This document shows positions 1 to 7,882 of a stretch of DNA of 64,000 bases, in pieces; position 1 is the first letter of the stretch, and each line of letters starts with the position of its first letter. A model generated the notes under the pieces. That model had not been told where the DNA came from, did no database searches, and saw nothing but the letters and a program-made list of their open reading frames with translations. Source of the DNA: Psychroserpens sp. NJDZ02 (GTDB taxonomy: Bacteria > Bacteroidota > Bacteroidia > Flavobacteriales > Flavobacteriaceae); assembly GCF_004843725.1 (NCBI RefSeq), contig NZ_CP039451.1:3726001-3790000 (forward strand), read 5' to 3'. The position numbers and the translations under genes were made by a program.

Positions 1-466
1 CCATACCGCAAATAGGGCAGGCTCCAGCTTCATCTTTTACTATTTCTGGATGCATTGGGCAGGTCCATTGCTCTGTAGTGTTGGTAGATAGGTTTTGTTC
101 TTCGACTAAATCCATTCCGCATACTGGGCAATCGCCAGATTTGTCATAGGTTTTATCGCCTTCGCAATGCATCGGACAGTAAAAAGTACCGGTACCTTGT
201 CCTTTGTTTATGTTTACGGACGTGGTACTATTGTTCTTAGCATGATTATGGTCTCCTAAATTATGTATGCTGTATCGACCACCATCGTTTTTTAAAGCCT
301 CCTGAAAGGTTTCTAAGGCGATATGTGATTCCATTTCTATCGTAGCTTCCGCTTTTTCTAAATCTACTGTAGCTTTTAAAACACCTTTTACTTTTAAAAG
401 GGTGTCTTCAACATGACTGCGACATCCGTTGCAAGTCATACCGTGTATGTGATATGTGTGTTTCAT
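1..466 (-). CDS. Probable copper-translocating P-type ATPase, N-terminal part (truncated by window edge)
   Basis: Only the first 155 codons are in the window; the gene runs off the left edge. The reading begins with an HMA metal-binding domain whose motif is GMTCNGC (about residues 9-15). A His/Asn-rich linker follows, then two heavy-metal-binding zinc-ribbon-like modules of the form CPMH...CPVCGMD and CPMHPE...CPICGM. There is no signal peptide, so this end is cytoplasmic. This order (HMA, then two CPM modules) is what I recall at the N-terminus of Bacteroidota Cu(I) P-type ATPases, which export copper from the cytoplasm. The start lies 2 nt after the tolC-like stop, so the gene is the next member of the copper operon. 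A periplasmic adaptor (CusB), which can also carry CPM modules, is a less likely alternative because no export signal is present. The catalytic DKTGT region is not visible here. Confidence 0.75.
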   Translation of the reverse strand, partial: MKHTYHIHGMTCNGCRSHVEDTLLKVKGVLKATVDLEKAEATIEMESHIALETFQEALKNDGGRYSIHNLGDHNHAKNNSTTSVNINKGQGTGTFYCPMHCEGDKTYDKSGDCPVCGMDLVEEQNLSTNTTEQWTCPMHPEIVKDEAGACPICGM

Positions 467-468
467 TA

Positions 469-1707
469 TTACTTAGTTAAATAATTAATAATTATAGTTT
501 GTAAATAGTAGTTTTTAATAGATTCTATTTGATTAATTTGAAACTTTAATTGTAGTTCCTGAATATCTAATACATCATTAAAATCAATAGTACCAGTTTC
601 GTAACTTCTTACCAAAATAGATTCGGCATCTTTAGCTTGTTTTAAGTTTTTTACTTGTGTATTGTAACTGATTCTAGCTGATTTCCTGTCGTTTATGGCT
701 TTTTCTAATAGTGTTTCTAGCGTGTTTAAACGGTCTTGTTTTTGAAATTCGATTTCTTGCTGTTGTAATTTGTTTTGCTTGGTTTTCGATTTATATTTTT
801 TATTGAATATAGGAATAGACACCGAAACCATTGGCATAACTATATCCTTTCCGTTATCATTAAAAGTCATATTTGGTCTTTCTGAAATGGCGATATAATC
901 TAAACCAAAACCTATCATTGGGCTACTTTCTTTCTGGTTTAGTAGTTCTGATTTTTCTACGGAAGCAAATAATTTATCATACTTCAATAGTTCTGGATGT
1001 AATGCTAAATTTTGAAACGTAATTTCAAGTGGTTCGGAAGGCATTGTTAATGACGCCACAATAGAAACTTCAATAGTATTATCTCTATTCAAAAGCTTGT
1101 TAAAAGCGGTTTGCTCTGCTAAAAAATCGTATTCTAAAACCTGTTGTAATTGCTCTAATTCATTCTGACGAATTTGTAACCTAAAGACATCAACTGCAGA
1201 TGCTTTTCCAACTTCAACAGATGTTAAAGCCAATGTTTCATAAGTATCTAACAATTCAATATTTTCTGTTAAGACAGCCTGTTTCGCTTTGTTAACATAC
1301 AATTTATAGTAAGATTCAGACACAGAAACGATTAACTTTCGTTTTGCAATTACGATGTCTTCATATTTGGCATCTGCCAGTGCACTCGCATAATTTTCAC
1401 GGGAAGTAATAGTGCCAAACCAGGGTAGCATCTGTTTTGCAGATACTTTAAAGCGTTGCGCTCCTGTGCGTGTTTCTGGTTCACTGACAAAATAACCAGC
1501 ACTAAATTCGGTATTAGGAAGTGCATTCACTTCGTTTACTTTTTCATTAGCTATGTTATACTGTAATTCAAATGTCTGAATATCAGGATTGTTTTCCAAA
1601 GCAGTAGTAATGTATGTTTCTAGTTCTTGAGAATTTACAGAGTGAACAAAGAAAAGTGAAAAACTAAAAACAATGAAATGCAGTACTTTTTTAATAGAAT
1701 TTGTCAT
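469..1707 (-). CDS. TolC-family outer-membrane efflux protein
   Basis: This 412-residue protein starts with a signal peptide (hydrophobic stretch at about residues 8-26, ending HSVNSQ). It then shows two long helical halves typical of the outer membrane efflux protein family, for example a pattern ALENNPDIQ near the N-terminus and a second half starting near LALHPELLKY. It would form the outer-membrane channel that completes the CusA metal-efflux pump. The length matches family members of 400-450 residues. Its ATG overlaps the stop of the four-helix-bundle gene by 1 nt (TAATG), and its stop is followed 2 nt later by the ATPase start, so it is translated within the copper operon. CusC/CzcC-type function is inferred from context; the sequence alone shows only the TolC family. 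Confidence 0.85.
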   Translation of the reverse strand: MTNSIKKVLHFIVFSFSLFFVHSVNSQELETYITTALENNPDIQTFELQYNIANEKVNEVNALPNTEFSAGYFVSEPETRTGAQRFKVSAKQMLPWFGTITSRENYASALADAKYEDIVIAKRKLIVSVSESYYKLYVNKAKQAVLTENIELLDTYETLALTSVEVGKASAVDVFRLQIRQNELEQLQQVLEYDFLAEQTAFNKLLNRDNTIEVSIVASLTMPSEPLEITFQNLALHPELLKYDKLFASVEKSELLNQKESSPMIGFGLDYIAISERPNMTFNDNGKDIVMPMVSVSIPIFNKKYKSKTKQNKLQQQEIEFQKQDRLNTLETLLEKAINDRKSARISYNTQVKNLKQAKDAESILVRSYETGTIDFNDVLDIQELQLKFQINQIESIKNYYLQTIIINYLTK

Positions 1708-2060
1708 TATAATCTAGATTTTGATGTTTTTATGGAACTAACCAACATAGCTACCAATTCTTTATTTAAATTGAAATGATTTTCATATTGCTGTTTATTA
1801 ATATAATTAGTGTCTTTTAATAAATCGATCCAATACAAAGTTTCATTGGCTTCTTTAAGAGCAATACTCATTTTATGAATAAAATCTGCTTTACTCTGTG
1901 CAAATTCCGCTTCACGAATTAACGCTCCAACAGCTGTTCCACTTCTTAAAAGTTGTTTACTTAAAACATATTCCTTTTGTTCTGTAACTAGTAATTGAGA
2001 TAATTTCACAATTAAAATAGCAAAGGCATAACTTTTATCTTTTAAAATACTTCTTCCCAT
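1707..2060 (-). CDS. Four-helix-bundle protein (23S rRNA IVS/bAvd-like family)
   Basis: A 117-residue, wholly helical, Lys/Glu-rich protein with no signal peptide. The segment LLRSGTAVGALIREAE, followed by a helix containing KADFIHKM and a third containing ALKEANETLYW, is the signature of the small four-helix-bundle family. That family is found in intervening sequences of 23S rRNA genes, as Avd of diversity-generating retroelements, and as many solitary copies in Bacteroidota. The biochemical role of solitary copies is not established. Here it sits between cusA and tolC, which is not a normal component of an efflux operon. Upstream it is bordered by a 7-nt periodic array that also covers the end of cusA, and downstream its stop overlaps the tolC start by 1 nt. 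The arrangement suggests a late insertion that kept the operon translatable. No reverse transcriptase or template/variable repeat is present nearby, so it is not part of a DGR visible here. Confidence 0.85.
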   Translation of the reverse strand: MGRSILKDKSYAFAILIVKLSQLLVTEQKEYVLSKQLLRSGTAVGALIREAEFAQSKADFIHKMSIALKEANETLYWIDLLKDTNYINKQQYENHFNLNKELVAMLVSSIKTSKSRL

Positions 2061-2069
2061 AATTTTAGT

Positions 2070-2176
2070 GTTTCACTTAGAACTCTTTACTTTAATCTTT
2101 TCACTTTCAACTTTCAACTTTCAACTTTTAGTTTTTCACTTTTAGTTTTTCACTTTAATCTTTTCACTTTAATCTC
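2070..2176. repeat. 7/14-nt periodic array spanning cusA 3' end and four-helix gene leader
   Basis: On the plus strand the stretch is built from ACTTT-initiated units: 14-nt units of the type ACTTTAATCTTTTC and ACTTTTAGTTTTTC, plus three 7-nt units ACTTTCA. All phases are multiples of seven. It contains the cusA stop codon at 2150-2152, so the last residues of CusA (IKVKRLK) are encoded by array units. Because seven is not a multiple of three, gain or loss of units on the coding side would change the CusA tail. From memory, similar ACTTT/GAAAG arrays accompany solitary four-helix-bundle genes in Bacteroidota; that link needs a search. Confidence 0.8.
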
Positions 2177-5100
2177 TTCTCTCCAGCTATATAAAACTGG
2201 GACAATAAAATAGGAGGTAATGTCAATAACCATCCCTCCGAATATTGGAATAGCCATCGGAATCATAATATCGCTTCCTTTACCTGTGGATGTTAAAACG
2301 GGTAACAACGCTAAAATGGTGGTTACTGTAGTCATTAAACACGGACGAATACGTTTTTCGGCAGCATGTAAAGCAGCAGCTCTAATACTTTTTTTGTCAG
2401 ACGGTTTTTCGCGATCAAAAGTTTGTGTTAAGTAGGTAGCCATAACTACACCATCATCTGTAGCAATACCAAATAGTGCAATAAAACCGACCCAAACTGC
2501 GACACTTAAATTAATGGTTTTCATATTAAAAAGGTCTCGCATATTCTCGCCAAACAAGCTAAAGTTGAAAAACCAATCTTGACCGTATAACCAAATCATG
2601 ATAAAACCACCAGCAAATGCAACCGTAATTCCGGTAAATACCATTAATGATGTGCTAACAGATTTAAACTGAAAATAAAGTATTAAAAAGATGATAGCCA
2701 ATGCTAACGGAACAACAACAGACAATGTTTTTTCTGCTCGTAATTGATTCTCATAAGTTCCAGTAAATTTATAACTGACCCCTTTTGGAACAATTAGATC
2801 TCCGGACTCTATTTTTTGTTGAAACAAGGCTTGTGCATTTTCTACAACATCAACTTCTGCAAAACCATCCAATTTATCAAACAAGACATAACCTACTAAA
2901 AAAGTGTCTTCACTTTTTATGACTTGTGGACCTTGCTCGTATTTAATGGTTGCCAATTCACTTAAAGGAACAGGACTACCCGTTTCTACAGGAATATAAA
3001 TATCTTTTATATCTTCCGGATTACCACGTAACTCTCTTGGGTACCGCACTCTTACAGCATAACGTTCTCGTCCTTCAACGGTTTGTGTTAATGCCATACC
3101 GCCAATAGCAACTTTTAAAACACTTTGTACATCTGCTATTGAAATGCCATAGCGTGCTATTTTTTCTCTATCGATATCAATTAGTAAGTAAGGTTTACCA
3201 ACAATTCTATCTGCAAAAACAGCTTCTATTTTAACACCTTCCGCTTGTTTTAGTAGACGTTCCAATTCTAAGCCAAAGGCTTCAATTTGTTTTAAATCTT
3301 GACCTTTTACTTTAATTCCCATTGGCGCACGCATACCGGTTTGTAACATGACCAATCTGGTTTCAATAGGTTGTAATTTTGGTGCAGACGTCACGCCTGG
3401 TAATTTGGTGACGCGTACAATTTCGTTCCAAATATCATCAGGACTTTTAATTTCTGGTCGCCAGTTTCTGTAATATTCACCGTTGTTATCTTCGATAAGT
3501 TGTTCTTTTGCATTAAGAGATTGCCACGCTTCACTTTGTTCTGCTCGCAATGACATTCCGTTTTTCAACTCAAACATCCCATCAGCATTCACTTTATAAC
3601 GTTGTCTTTTTCCTTCGGAATTGCGCATGTATTCCGATTTATATTGAATCATGTTTTCATACATGGATAAAGGCGCAGGATCTAAAGGCGAATCTGTTCT
3701 ACCAGCTTTTCCCACTACAGTTTCAATTTCTGGAATAGTCGCAACCGCCATGTCTAATTGTTGAAGCACACGTTTGTTTTCTTCAACACCAGCATGTGGC
3801 AAGGAGGTTGGCATTAATAAAAACGACCCTTCATTTAAGGAAGGCATAAACTCTTTTCCTGTATTTTTCATAATCCAAAATCCAGATATAAGAACGGTCG
3901 CAGGAATTATTAAAAACAACACTTTATTGGCTAGAGCCCAGTTTAGAATCTGACTATAATACCTTCTAAAAACAGAAAACACACCTAAAATTCCGAAGCA
4001 TATAATAGCAACAAAAATAAGATTGACAATGATACTGCGGTTAAAACCTAACGGTCTCCAATATTCGGCAAGTAGACATACAATTGCAATCGAAGAAATA
4101 ATAATATTTATTAGATTTATTTTCTTCTTATCTAATCTCTTTAAAACACCTAGTAAACCAGTGATACCAAAAGCGACTAAGAGTAATCCTAACCAAAAAC
4201 CGTTAATAATAATTGCAATTCCCGCAAGTATTAAAACGCCATTTAAAAAATATCTAAAGGAATTTTTTAATGTTGTTTTTCTGAATAAATACGCTGCAAA
4301 AGGGGGAATTAAAAACAAGGCGATTACCAAAGAGGCTGATAATGCCATCGTTTTTGTAAAGGCTAAAGGTCTAAACAATTTCCCTTCTGCACCAATCATA
4401 GTAAATACGGGTACAAAACTGATAATAGTAGTTAAAACGGCAGTTAAAATAGCACCAGATACTTCCGCAGTAGCGTTGTATATGATTTCGTTTATTGACA
4501 ACTTATTATTTTCAACAGCATTGTGATTATTCTGAAGAGATTCCTCGTTACTCGTGCCTCGCGCTGTCGGAATGACATTTTCATTGTCGTCCAGATGTCG
4601 AATCATGTTTTCGGCGAGTATGACACCAACATCAACCATAGTTCCAATAGCAATAGCAATACCCGAAAGCGCCACAATATTGGCATCTACGTTAAACAGT
4701 TTCATGGCAACAAAAACCATTAAAACAGCAACTGGTAGTAATCCTGAAATTAAAATAGAAGCTCTTAAATTAAAAACCATTATTATAATCACCAAAATGG
4801 TAATTAATATCTCTAGCGTCAATGCTTCATTAAGCGTGTCTAAGGTTTCTACAATTAGTTCTGAGCGATCGTAAAAAGGAACCACCGTTAATTGAGAGGT
4901 GCGTCCATCTGCTAACACTTTAGATGGTAAACCGCCTTTAAGCTCGTTAATTTTTGCTTTTACATTGGTAATGACTTCCATCGGATTGGCGCCATATCTT
5001 GCCACTACAACACCACCAACAACTTCTGCACCTTCTTTGTCTAAAATCCCTCTTCGTGCAGCAGGACCTAAGGTAACCTTACCAATATCTTTAATTTTAA

Positions 5101-5920
5101 TAGCCGTAAAGTCGGCGGAAGTCACCACAGCGTTTTCAATATCTTCAACAGATTTTACATAGCCTAAACCACGTACTAAATATTCGGCTTGATTAATTTC
5201 TAAGGTCTGTGCACCAATGTCTTGATTACTATTTTTAACCGCTTTTACAACTTGGTTTAAACCAATATTGTATTGGCGCATTAATTCGGGATTAACATCG
5301 ACTTGATATTCTTGAACATAACCACCAATAGAAGCGACTTCAGCAACACCACTAGCAGAAGATAAACCATATTTTACATAGTAATCTTGAATACTTCTTA
5401 GTTCTTGTAGGTCCCAACCACCAGTGACGTTTCCGTCTGCGTCACGACCTTCTAAAGTGTACCAAAATATTTGCCCTAAACCTGTAGCATCCGGTCCTAA
5501 AGCAGGATTTACATCTTCTGGCAATAAGTTACTTGGTAAAGAATTTAACTTTTCTAAAATACGACTACGGCTCCAGTAAAACTCAACATCTTCTTCAAAA
5601 ATGACGTAGATACTAGAGAATCCAAACATAGACGAACTACGAATGGTTTTTACTCCAGGAATACCCAATAGGGAAGAGGTTAATGGATAGGTAATTTGAT
5701 CCTCAATATCTTGAGGCGATCGACCATCCCATTTTGTGAATACAATTTGTTGGTTTTCGCCAATATCAGGAATGGCATCTACAGCAACAGGATCGCTTGG
5801 TAAAAAGCCACTGTCCCAATTAAAAGGTGCGTTTACAGTTCCCCAACCAATAAAAAGGGCGAGCAATAATACGGCTACGAGTTTGTTTTCTATTAGAAAT
5901 TTAATGCTTCTATTTAGCAT
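2150..5920 (-). CDS. cusA: CusA/CzcA-family heavy-metal RND efflux pump
   Basis: The 1256-residue inner-membrane pump exports Cu(I)/Ag(I) (or related ions) by proton antiport, together with the TolC-like channel encoded downstream. The first membrane helix is at residues 9-30. The TM4 motif reads GIAIAIGTMVDVGVILAEN, which resembles the monovalent-metal (HME4, CusA) class more than the divalent classes. A Met-rich segment (MLQTGMRAPMG) lies in the porter domain, and the tail has the typical RIRPCLMTT and GSDIMIPMAIP segments. An extra membrane block at about residues 550-660, also seen in Bacteroidota CusA proteins, makes it longer than E. coli CusA (about 1047). Two short segments, one near residues 450-461 (IPTARGTSNEES) and one near residues 790-801 (MSLRAEQSEAWQ), are translations of dispersed palindromic repeats. 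The C-terminus IKVKRLK comes from the 7-nt array. No cusB is visible in the window; it may lie beyond the left edge. Confidence 0.93.
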   Translation of the reverse strand: MLNRSIKFLIENKLVAVLLLALFIGWGTVNAPFNWDSGFLPSDPVAVDAIPDIGENQQIVFTKWDGRSPQDIEDQITYPLTSSLLGIPGVKTIRSSSMFGFSSIYVIFEEDVEFYWSRSRILEKLNSLPSNLLPEDVNPALGPDATGLGQIFWYTLEGRDADGNVTGGWDLQELRSIQDYYVKYGLSSASGVAEVASIGGYVQEYQVDVNPELMRQYNIGLNQVVKAVKNSNQDIGAQTLEINQAEYLVRGLGYVKSVEDIENAVVTSADFTAIKIKDIGKVTLGPAARRGILDKEGAEVVGGVVVARYGANPMEVITNVKAKINELKGGLPSKVLADGRTSQLTVVPFYDRSELIVETLDTLNEALTLEILITILVIIIMVFNLRASILISGLLPVAVLMVFVAMKLFNVDANIVALSGIAIAIGTMVDVGVILAENMIRHLDDNENVIPTARGTSNEESLQNNHNAVENNKLSINEIIYNATAEVSGAILTAVLTTIISFVPVFTMIGAEGKLFRPLAFTKTMALSASLVIALFLIPPFAAYLFRKTTLKNSFRYFLNGVLILAGIAIIINGFWLGLLLVAFGITGLLGVLKRLDKKKINLINIIISSIAIVCLLAEYWRPLGFNRSIIVNLIFVAIICFGILGVFSVFRRYYSQILNWALANKVLFLIIPATVLISGFWIMKNTGKEFMPSLNEGSFLLMPTSLPHAGVEENKRVLQQLDMAVATIPEIETVVGKAGRTDSPLDPAPLSMYENMIQYKSEYMRNSEGKRQRYKVNADGMFELKNGMSLRAEQSEAWQSLNAKEQLIEDNNGEYYRNWRPEIKSPDDIWNEIVRVTKLPGVTSAPKLQPIETRLVMLQTGMRAPMGIKVKGQDLKQIEAFGLELERLLKQAEGVKIEAVFADRIVGKPYLLIDIDREKIARYGISIADVQSVLKVAIGGMALTQTVEGRERYAVRVRYPRELRGNPEDIKDIYIPVETGSPVPLSELATIKYEQGPQVIKSEDTFLVGYVLFDKLDGFAEVDVVENAQALFQQKIESGDLIVPKGVSYKFTGTYENQLRAEKTLSVVVPLALAIIFLILYFQFKSVSTSLMVFTGITVAFAGGFIMIWLYGQDWFFNFSLFGENMRDLFNMKTINLSVAVWVGFIALFGIATDDGVVMATYLTQTFDREKPSDKKSIRAAALHAAEKRIRPCLMTTVTTILALLPVLTSTGKGSDIMIPMAIPIFGGMVIDITSYFIVPVLYSWREEIKVKRLK
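3517..3554. repeat. Dispersed palindromic repeat inserted in frame in cusA (copy 1)
   Basis: The plus strand reads GAGATTGC at one end and GCAATGAC at the other, with a T- and C-rich middle. The complement is the GTCATTGCGAGC...GCAATCTC form that I recognise as a common dispersed repeat of Bacteroidota genomes. It falls inside the cusA reading frame and is translated as MSLRAEQSEAWQSL, in the periplasmic porter region between otherwise conserved segments. It introduces no stop and no frameshift. Identification as a repeat family is from memory; the inverted ends and the in-frame position are directly visible. Confidence 0.7.
4537..4576. repeat. Dispersed palindromic repeat inserted in frame in cusA (copy 2, variant family)
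   Basis: The plus strand begins GAGATTCC and ends GGAATGAC, the same architecture as copy 1 but with CC/GG in place of GC/GC and a G+C-rich core (CTCGTGCCTCGCGCTGTC) that contrasts with the AT-rich surroundings. It is translated within CusA as VIPTARGTSNEESL in a cytoplasmic loop right after TM4, where CusA relatives usually run directly from the HLD motif into the next helix. The insertion preserves the frame. Confidence 0.7.
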
Positions 5921-6037
5921 AAGGTTTGATGTTTAAAACAATTAGAAAAGGATGTTATCCAAAATAGGAAAACACCAAATACAGTACAGTATCCTAATGA
6001 TATACATCACTGGATACTACAGTCTATTGTTTTAAAA

Positions 6038-6451
6038 TCAGATTAAATACGTTTCGTCTAACTTAAAGATTTGAGTTCTGACGAGTGGTGGTTGATACGT
6101 TTCAAAAGAAACGGTGTTATTTTTTACACCTTCAAAAAGATTGATATACGTGTAAACAAATGAAGCTATAAAAAAATGTTGCTCCAACGACACTTGATCT
6201 AAATTAAGCTTAAGCTCATTTTGACCATCCACAACAAGTTGTTCGTCACTACAACAGCTTTTTTTTGTAATAACACAACCTTCTTTTGCCGGTTGTGTCA
6301 TTTCCATACCGCAGCCTTTTGCTTTTTGGAACAACGCTGTTTCTACTAAAGTATCACCACAATAATGCATGTTAAATGTAAATGACATTGTAGATAGTAA
6401 CACTACCAAAGCCATTGCAAAAGACATTATTTTATGTAATACTTGCTTCAT
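6038..6451 (-). CDS. HYC_CC_PP family small exported protein of copper operon
   Basis: This 137-residue protein has an N-terminal hydrophobic segment (about residues 9-27) consistent with a signal peptide or single anchor. It then shows the three motifs that name the family: MHYCGD just after the signal, KSCCSDE in the middle and YQPPLV near the C-terminus. Four or more further Cys/Met residues (GCGMEM, EGCV) suggest binding of a soft metal. In flavobacteria I recall members immediately upstream of CusA-type efflux genes, as here (118 nt before cusA, same strand). A role in periplasmic copper handling is inferred from the Cys/His/Met content and the neighbours; no reaction is known to me. Confidence 0.8.
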   Translation of the reverse strand: MKQVLHKIMSFAMALVVLLSTMSFTFNMHYCGDTLVETALFQKAKGCGMEMTQPAKEGCVITKKSCCSDEQLVVDGQNELKLNLDQVSLEQHFFIASFVYTYINLFEGVKNNTVSFETYQPPLVRTQIFKLDETYLI

Positions 6452-6460
6452 AAGAAGTTA

Positions 6461-6468
6461 CAAAGGTA
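6461..6468 (-). promoter_or_regulatory. Possible -7 box (TACCTTTG) before the copper operon
   Basis: On the minus strand TACCTTTG matches the Bacteroidota -7 consensus TAnnTTTG, 9 nt before the ATG of the HYC_CC_PP gene. No clear TTG is found at the -33 distance. The leader would be only a few nucleotides, so either transcription starts elsewhere or the true start codon is the Met at residue 9. Confidence 0.35.
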
Positions 6469-6532
6469 TAAAATATATTGAGGAACTATTTAAAGTTGTG
6501 TTAATTAAAGCTTTTATTTACTACAAGATTAA

Positions 6533-7177
6533 TTACTCAAAAGTATGACGCTGTTCTGCTGTTGATGAGGCACTTAATAATTGATTAAACATTTTTATCG
6601 AATCAAAATTTTGAGTGATAGCATCCGATACCGCAATTCCAGAAATCTCTATTTTTAATAACGCTGTAACGTCTTCTGTTGTAACACCTCCAAAAGCAAT
6701 TATTGGAATTGGTGTTTTTAAAATAGTGGTAACGGCTGCTAAACCAGCCATGCCTAGAATAGGAGCTGCATTATTGGTTGCGCTACTGTCTTTAAAAGGC
6801 CCCAGAAAAATATAATCTATTTGAGCGTCTAATAATTTTTCACAGTCTTCTATAGTGTTTGCTGTGCCACCAATACTTTGCCAAGGATATAAATGTGTTT
6901 TGACTAGAGTAGGAGACGCGTCTATTTTATCTAAAAATACGCCATCAGCTTTAATAGCCTTTGCTATTTTATAATAATCGCAAATGATTAATCTTGTTTG
7001 ATAGTGCGTGGTTATTTTTATAACCTCCTTAGCTAGTTTTAAATATTTTTTTTCTGATACATTGTCATAACGTAATTGCACTAATTCTGCTCCAGAAGTA
7101 CACGCTTTTTGAATGTTCTCTAAAATGTCTTTTGACGAGTTTCCTTGGCTGATATAATGTAATTTAGGTATAATCAT
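6533..7177 (-). CDS. Diverged thiamine-phosphate synthase (ThiE) paralogue, probably not catalytic
   Basis: The 214-residue TIM-barrel protein of the ThiE/TenI family aligns along its whole length with the operonic ThiE at 40192-40797. Shared features are the start IIPKLHYISQG, the motif GGTANTIEDC and the end of the barrel (IIAFGGV). Several active-site positions differ. The family IND motif (LIINDHYK in the other copy) is LIICDYYK, HLGK has become FLDK, and the phosphate/pyrophosphate loop FTKTKQ has become DSSATN. The start at 7177 is chosen over an ATG 48 nt upstream because it matches the paralogue's N-terminus and avoids overlap with the preceding gene. It lies 37 nt after the redoxin-like gene on the same strand, far from the thi operon. 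It may be a regulatory or repurposed paralogue; that is inference. Confidence 0.8.
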   Translation of the reverse strand: MIIPKLHYISQGNSSKDILENIQKACTSGAELVQLRYDNVSEKKYLKLAKEVIKITTHYQTRLIICDYYKIAKAIKADGVFLDKIDASPTLVKTHLYPWQSIGGTANTIEDCEKLLDAQIDYIFLGPFKDSSATNNAAPILGMAGLAAVTTILKTPIPIIAFGGVTTEDVTALLKIEISGIAVSDAITQNFDSIKMFNQLLSASSTAEQRHTFE

Positions 7178-7214
7178 GGTAGCGGTATCTTTGTATTGTT
7201 TCTTATAAGAAAGC

Positions 7215-7649
7215 TTAATTAACAAGGCTTTCTAATGCATAAAATAAACGGTTTTGGGCATTATCTTGCGATCCAAAAATGGAACGGAATAATGCGCCTT
7301 TTTCAGAAATTAAAACCCATTGTGGCGTGCCTTCTGATTTAAATTGGTCAAAAACGCTGTGGTTTTTATCTATGTAAATGGGAAAAGGATTCTCTCCACT
7401 GGTAAAAATACTTTTTATTGATGCTTTTGTGCCTTCTCTATTTGGAAAATCAGCATGAATACCTACCACTTGAATGGATGGATAGTCTTGTTGAAATTGA
7501 TAAGCTAAAGGAATAGCACGTCCCGTGCATCCTAAACAGTCATTATTATAGATAATAAGTAATATTACTTTATTTTGATAAAGTGCCATTAAATCTAAAG
7601 GTAATCCTTCTAAATCTACAACTGATATTGTTTTTATAGTGTTAGTCAT
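7215..7649 (-). CDS. Thioredoxin-like (redoxin/AhpC-TSA type) protein
   Basis: A 144-residue protein with a thioredoxin-like fold. A CLGC motif follows LLIIYNNDCLGC, in the place of the redox CxxC, then helix AIPLAYQFQ, strand IQVVGIHAD and a cis-Pro-type segment EGTPQWVLI. It would be a cytoplasmic thiol-disulfide oxidoreductase, since no signal peptide is present from the chosen Met. The Met at 7649 is preferred because the upstream extension in the same frame is Cys/Leu-rich and unlike a protein N-terminus. It forms a pair with the diverged ThiE gene, 37 nt apart. The substrate is not evident. Confidence 0.7.
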   Translation of the reverse strand: MTNTIKTISVVDLEGLPLDLMALYQNKVILLIIYNNDCLGCTGRAIPLAYQFQQDYPSIQVVGIHADFPNREGTKASIKSIFTSGENPFPIYIDKNHSVFDQFKSEGTPQWVLISEKGALFRSIFGSQDNAQNRLFYALESLVN

Positions 7650-7815
7650 GTTTAGAGTTTTCCGTTGTATTACCGTTTTGAATTGAGGTGTAAGGCATGG
7701 TATTAAGAAATATAGTAAACAACATTGCTTTAATGGTATTCCATTCAGAAACAAAAATACAATTATTATACACAACTAGGCATTAAAGAGCAATACCGAA
7801 AGGTTACTAATGCAA

Positions 7816-7852
7816 AAAAGTATTGTGATTTTTTTAGGATCACAATACTTTT
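7816..7852 (-). terminator. Strong hairpin terminator after sprF
   Basis: A perfect 14-bp stem, AAAAGTATTGTGAT (7816-7829) with ATCACAATACTTTT (7839-7852), encloses a 9-nt T-rich loop. It lies 31 nt beyond the sprF stop, and on the minus strand the distal stem ends in a U-run, so it should end the sprCDBF transcript. Confidence 0.85.
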
Positions 7853-7882
7853 AAATTATAATGTTATAGGTGTTATTACATT

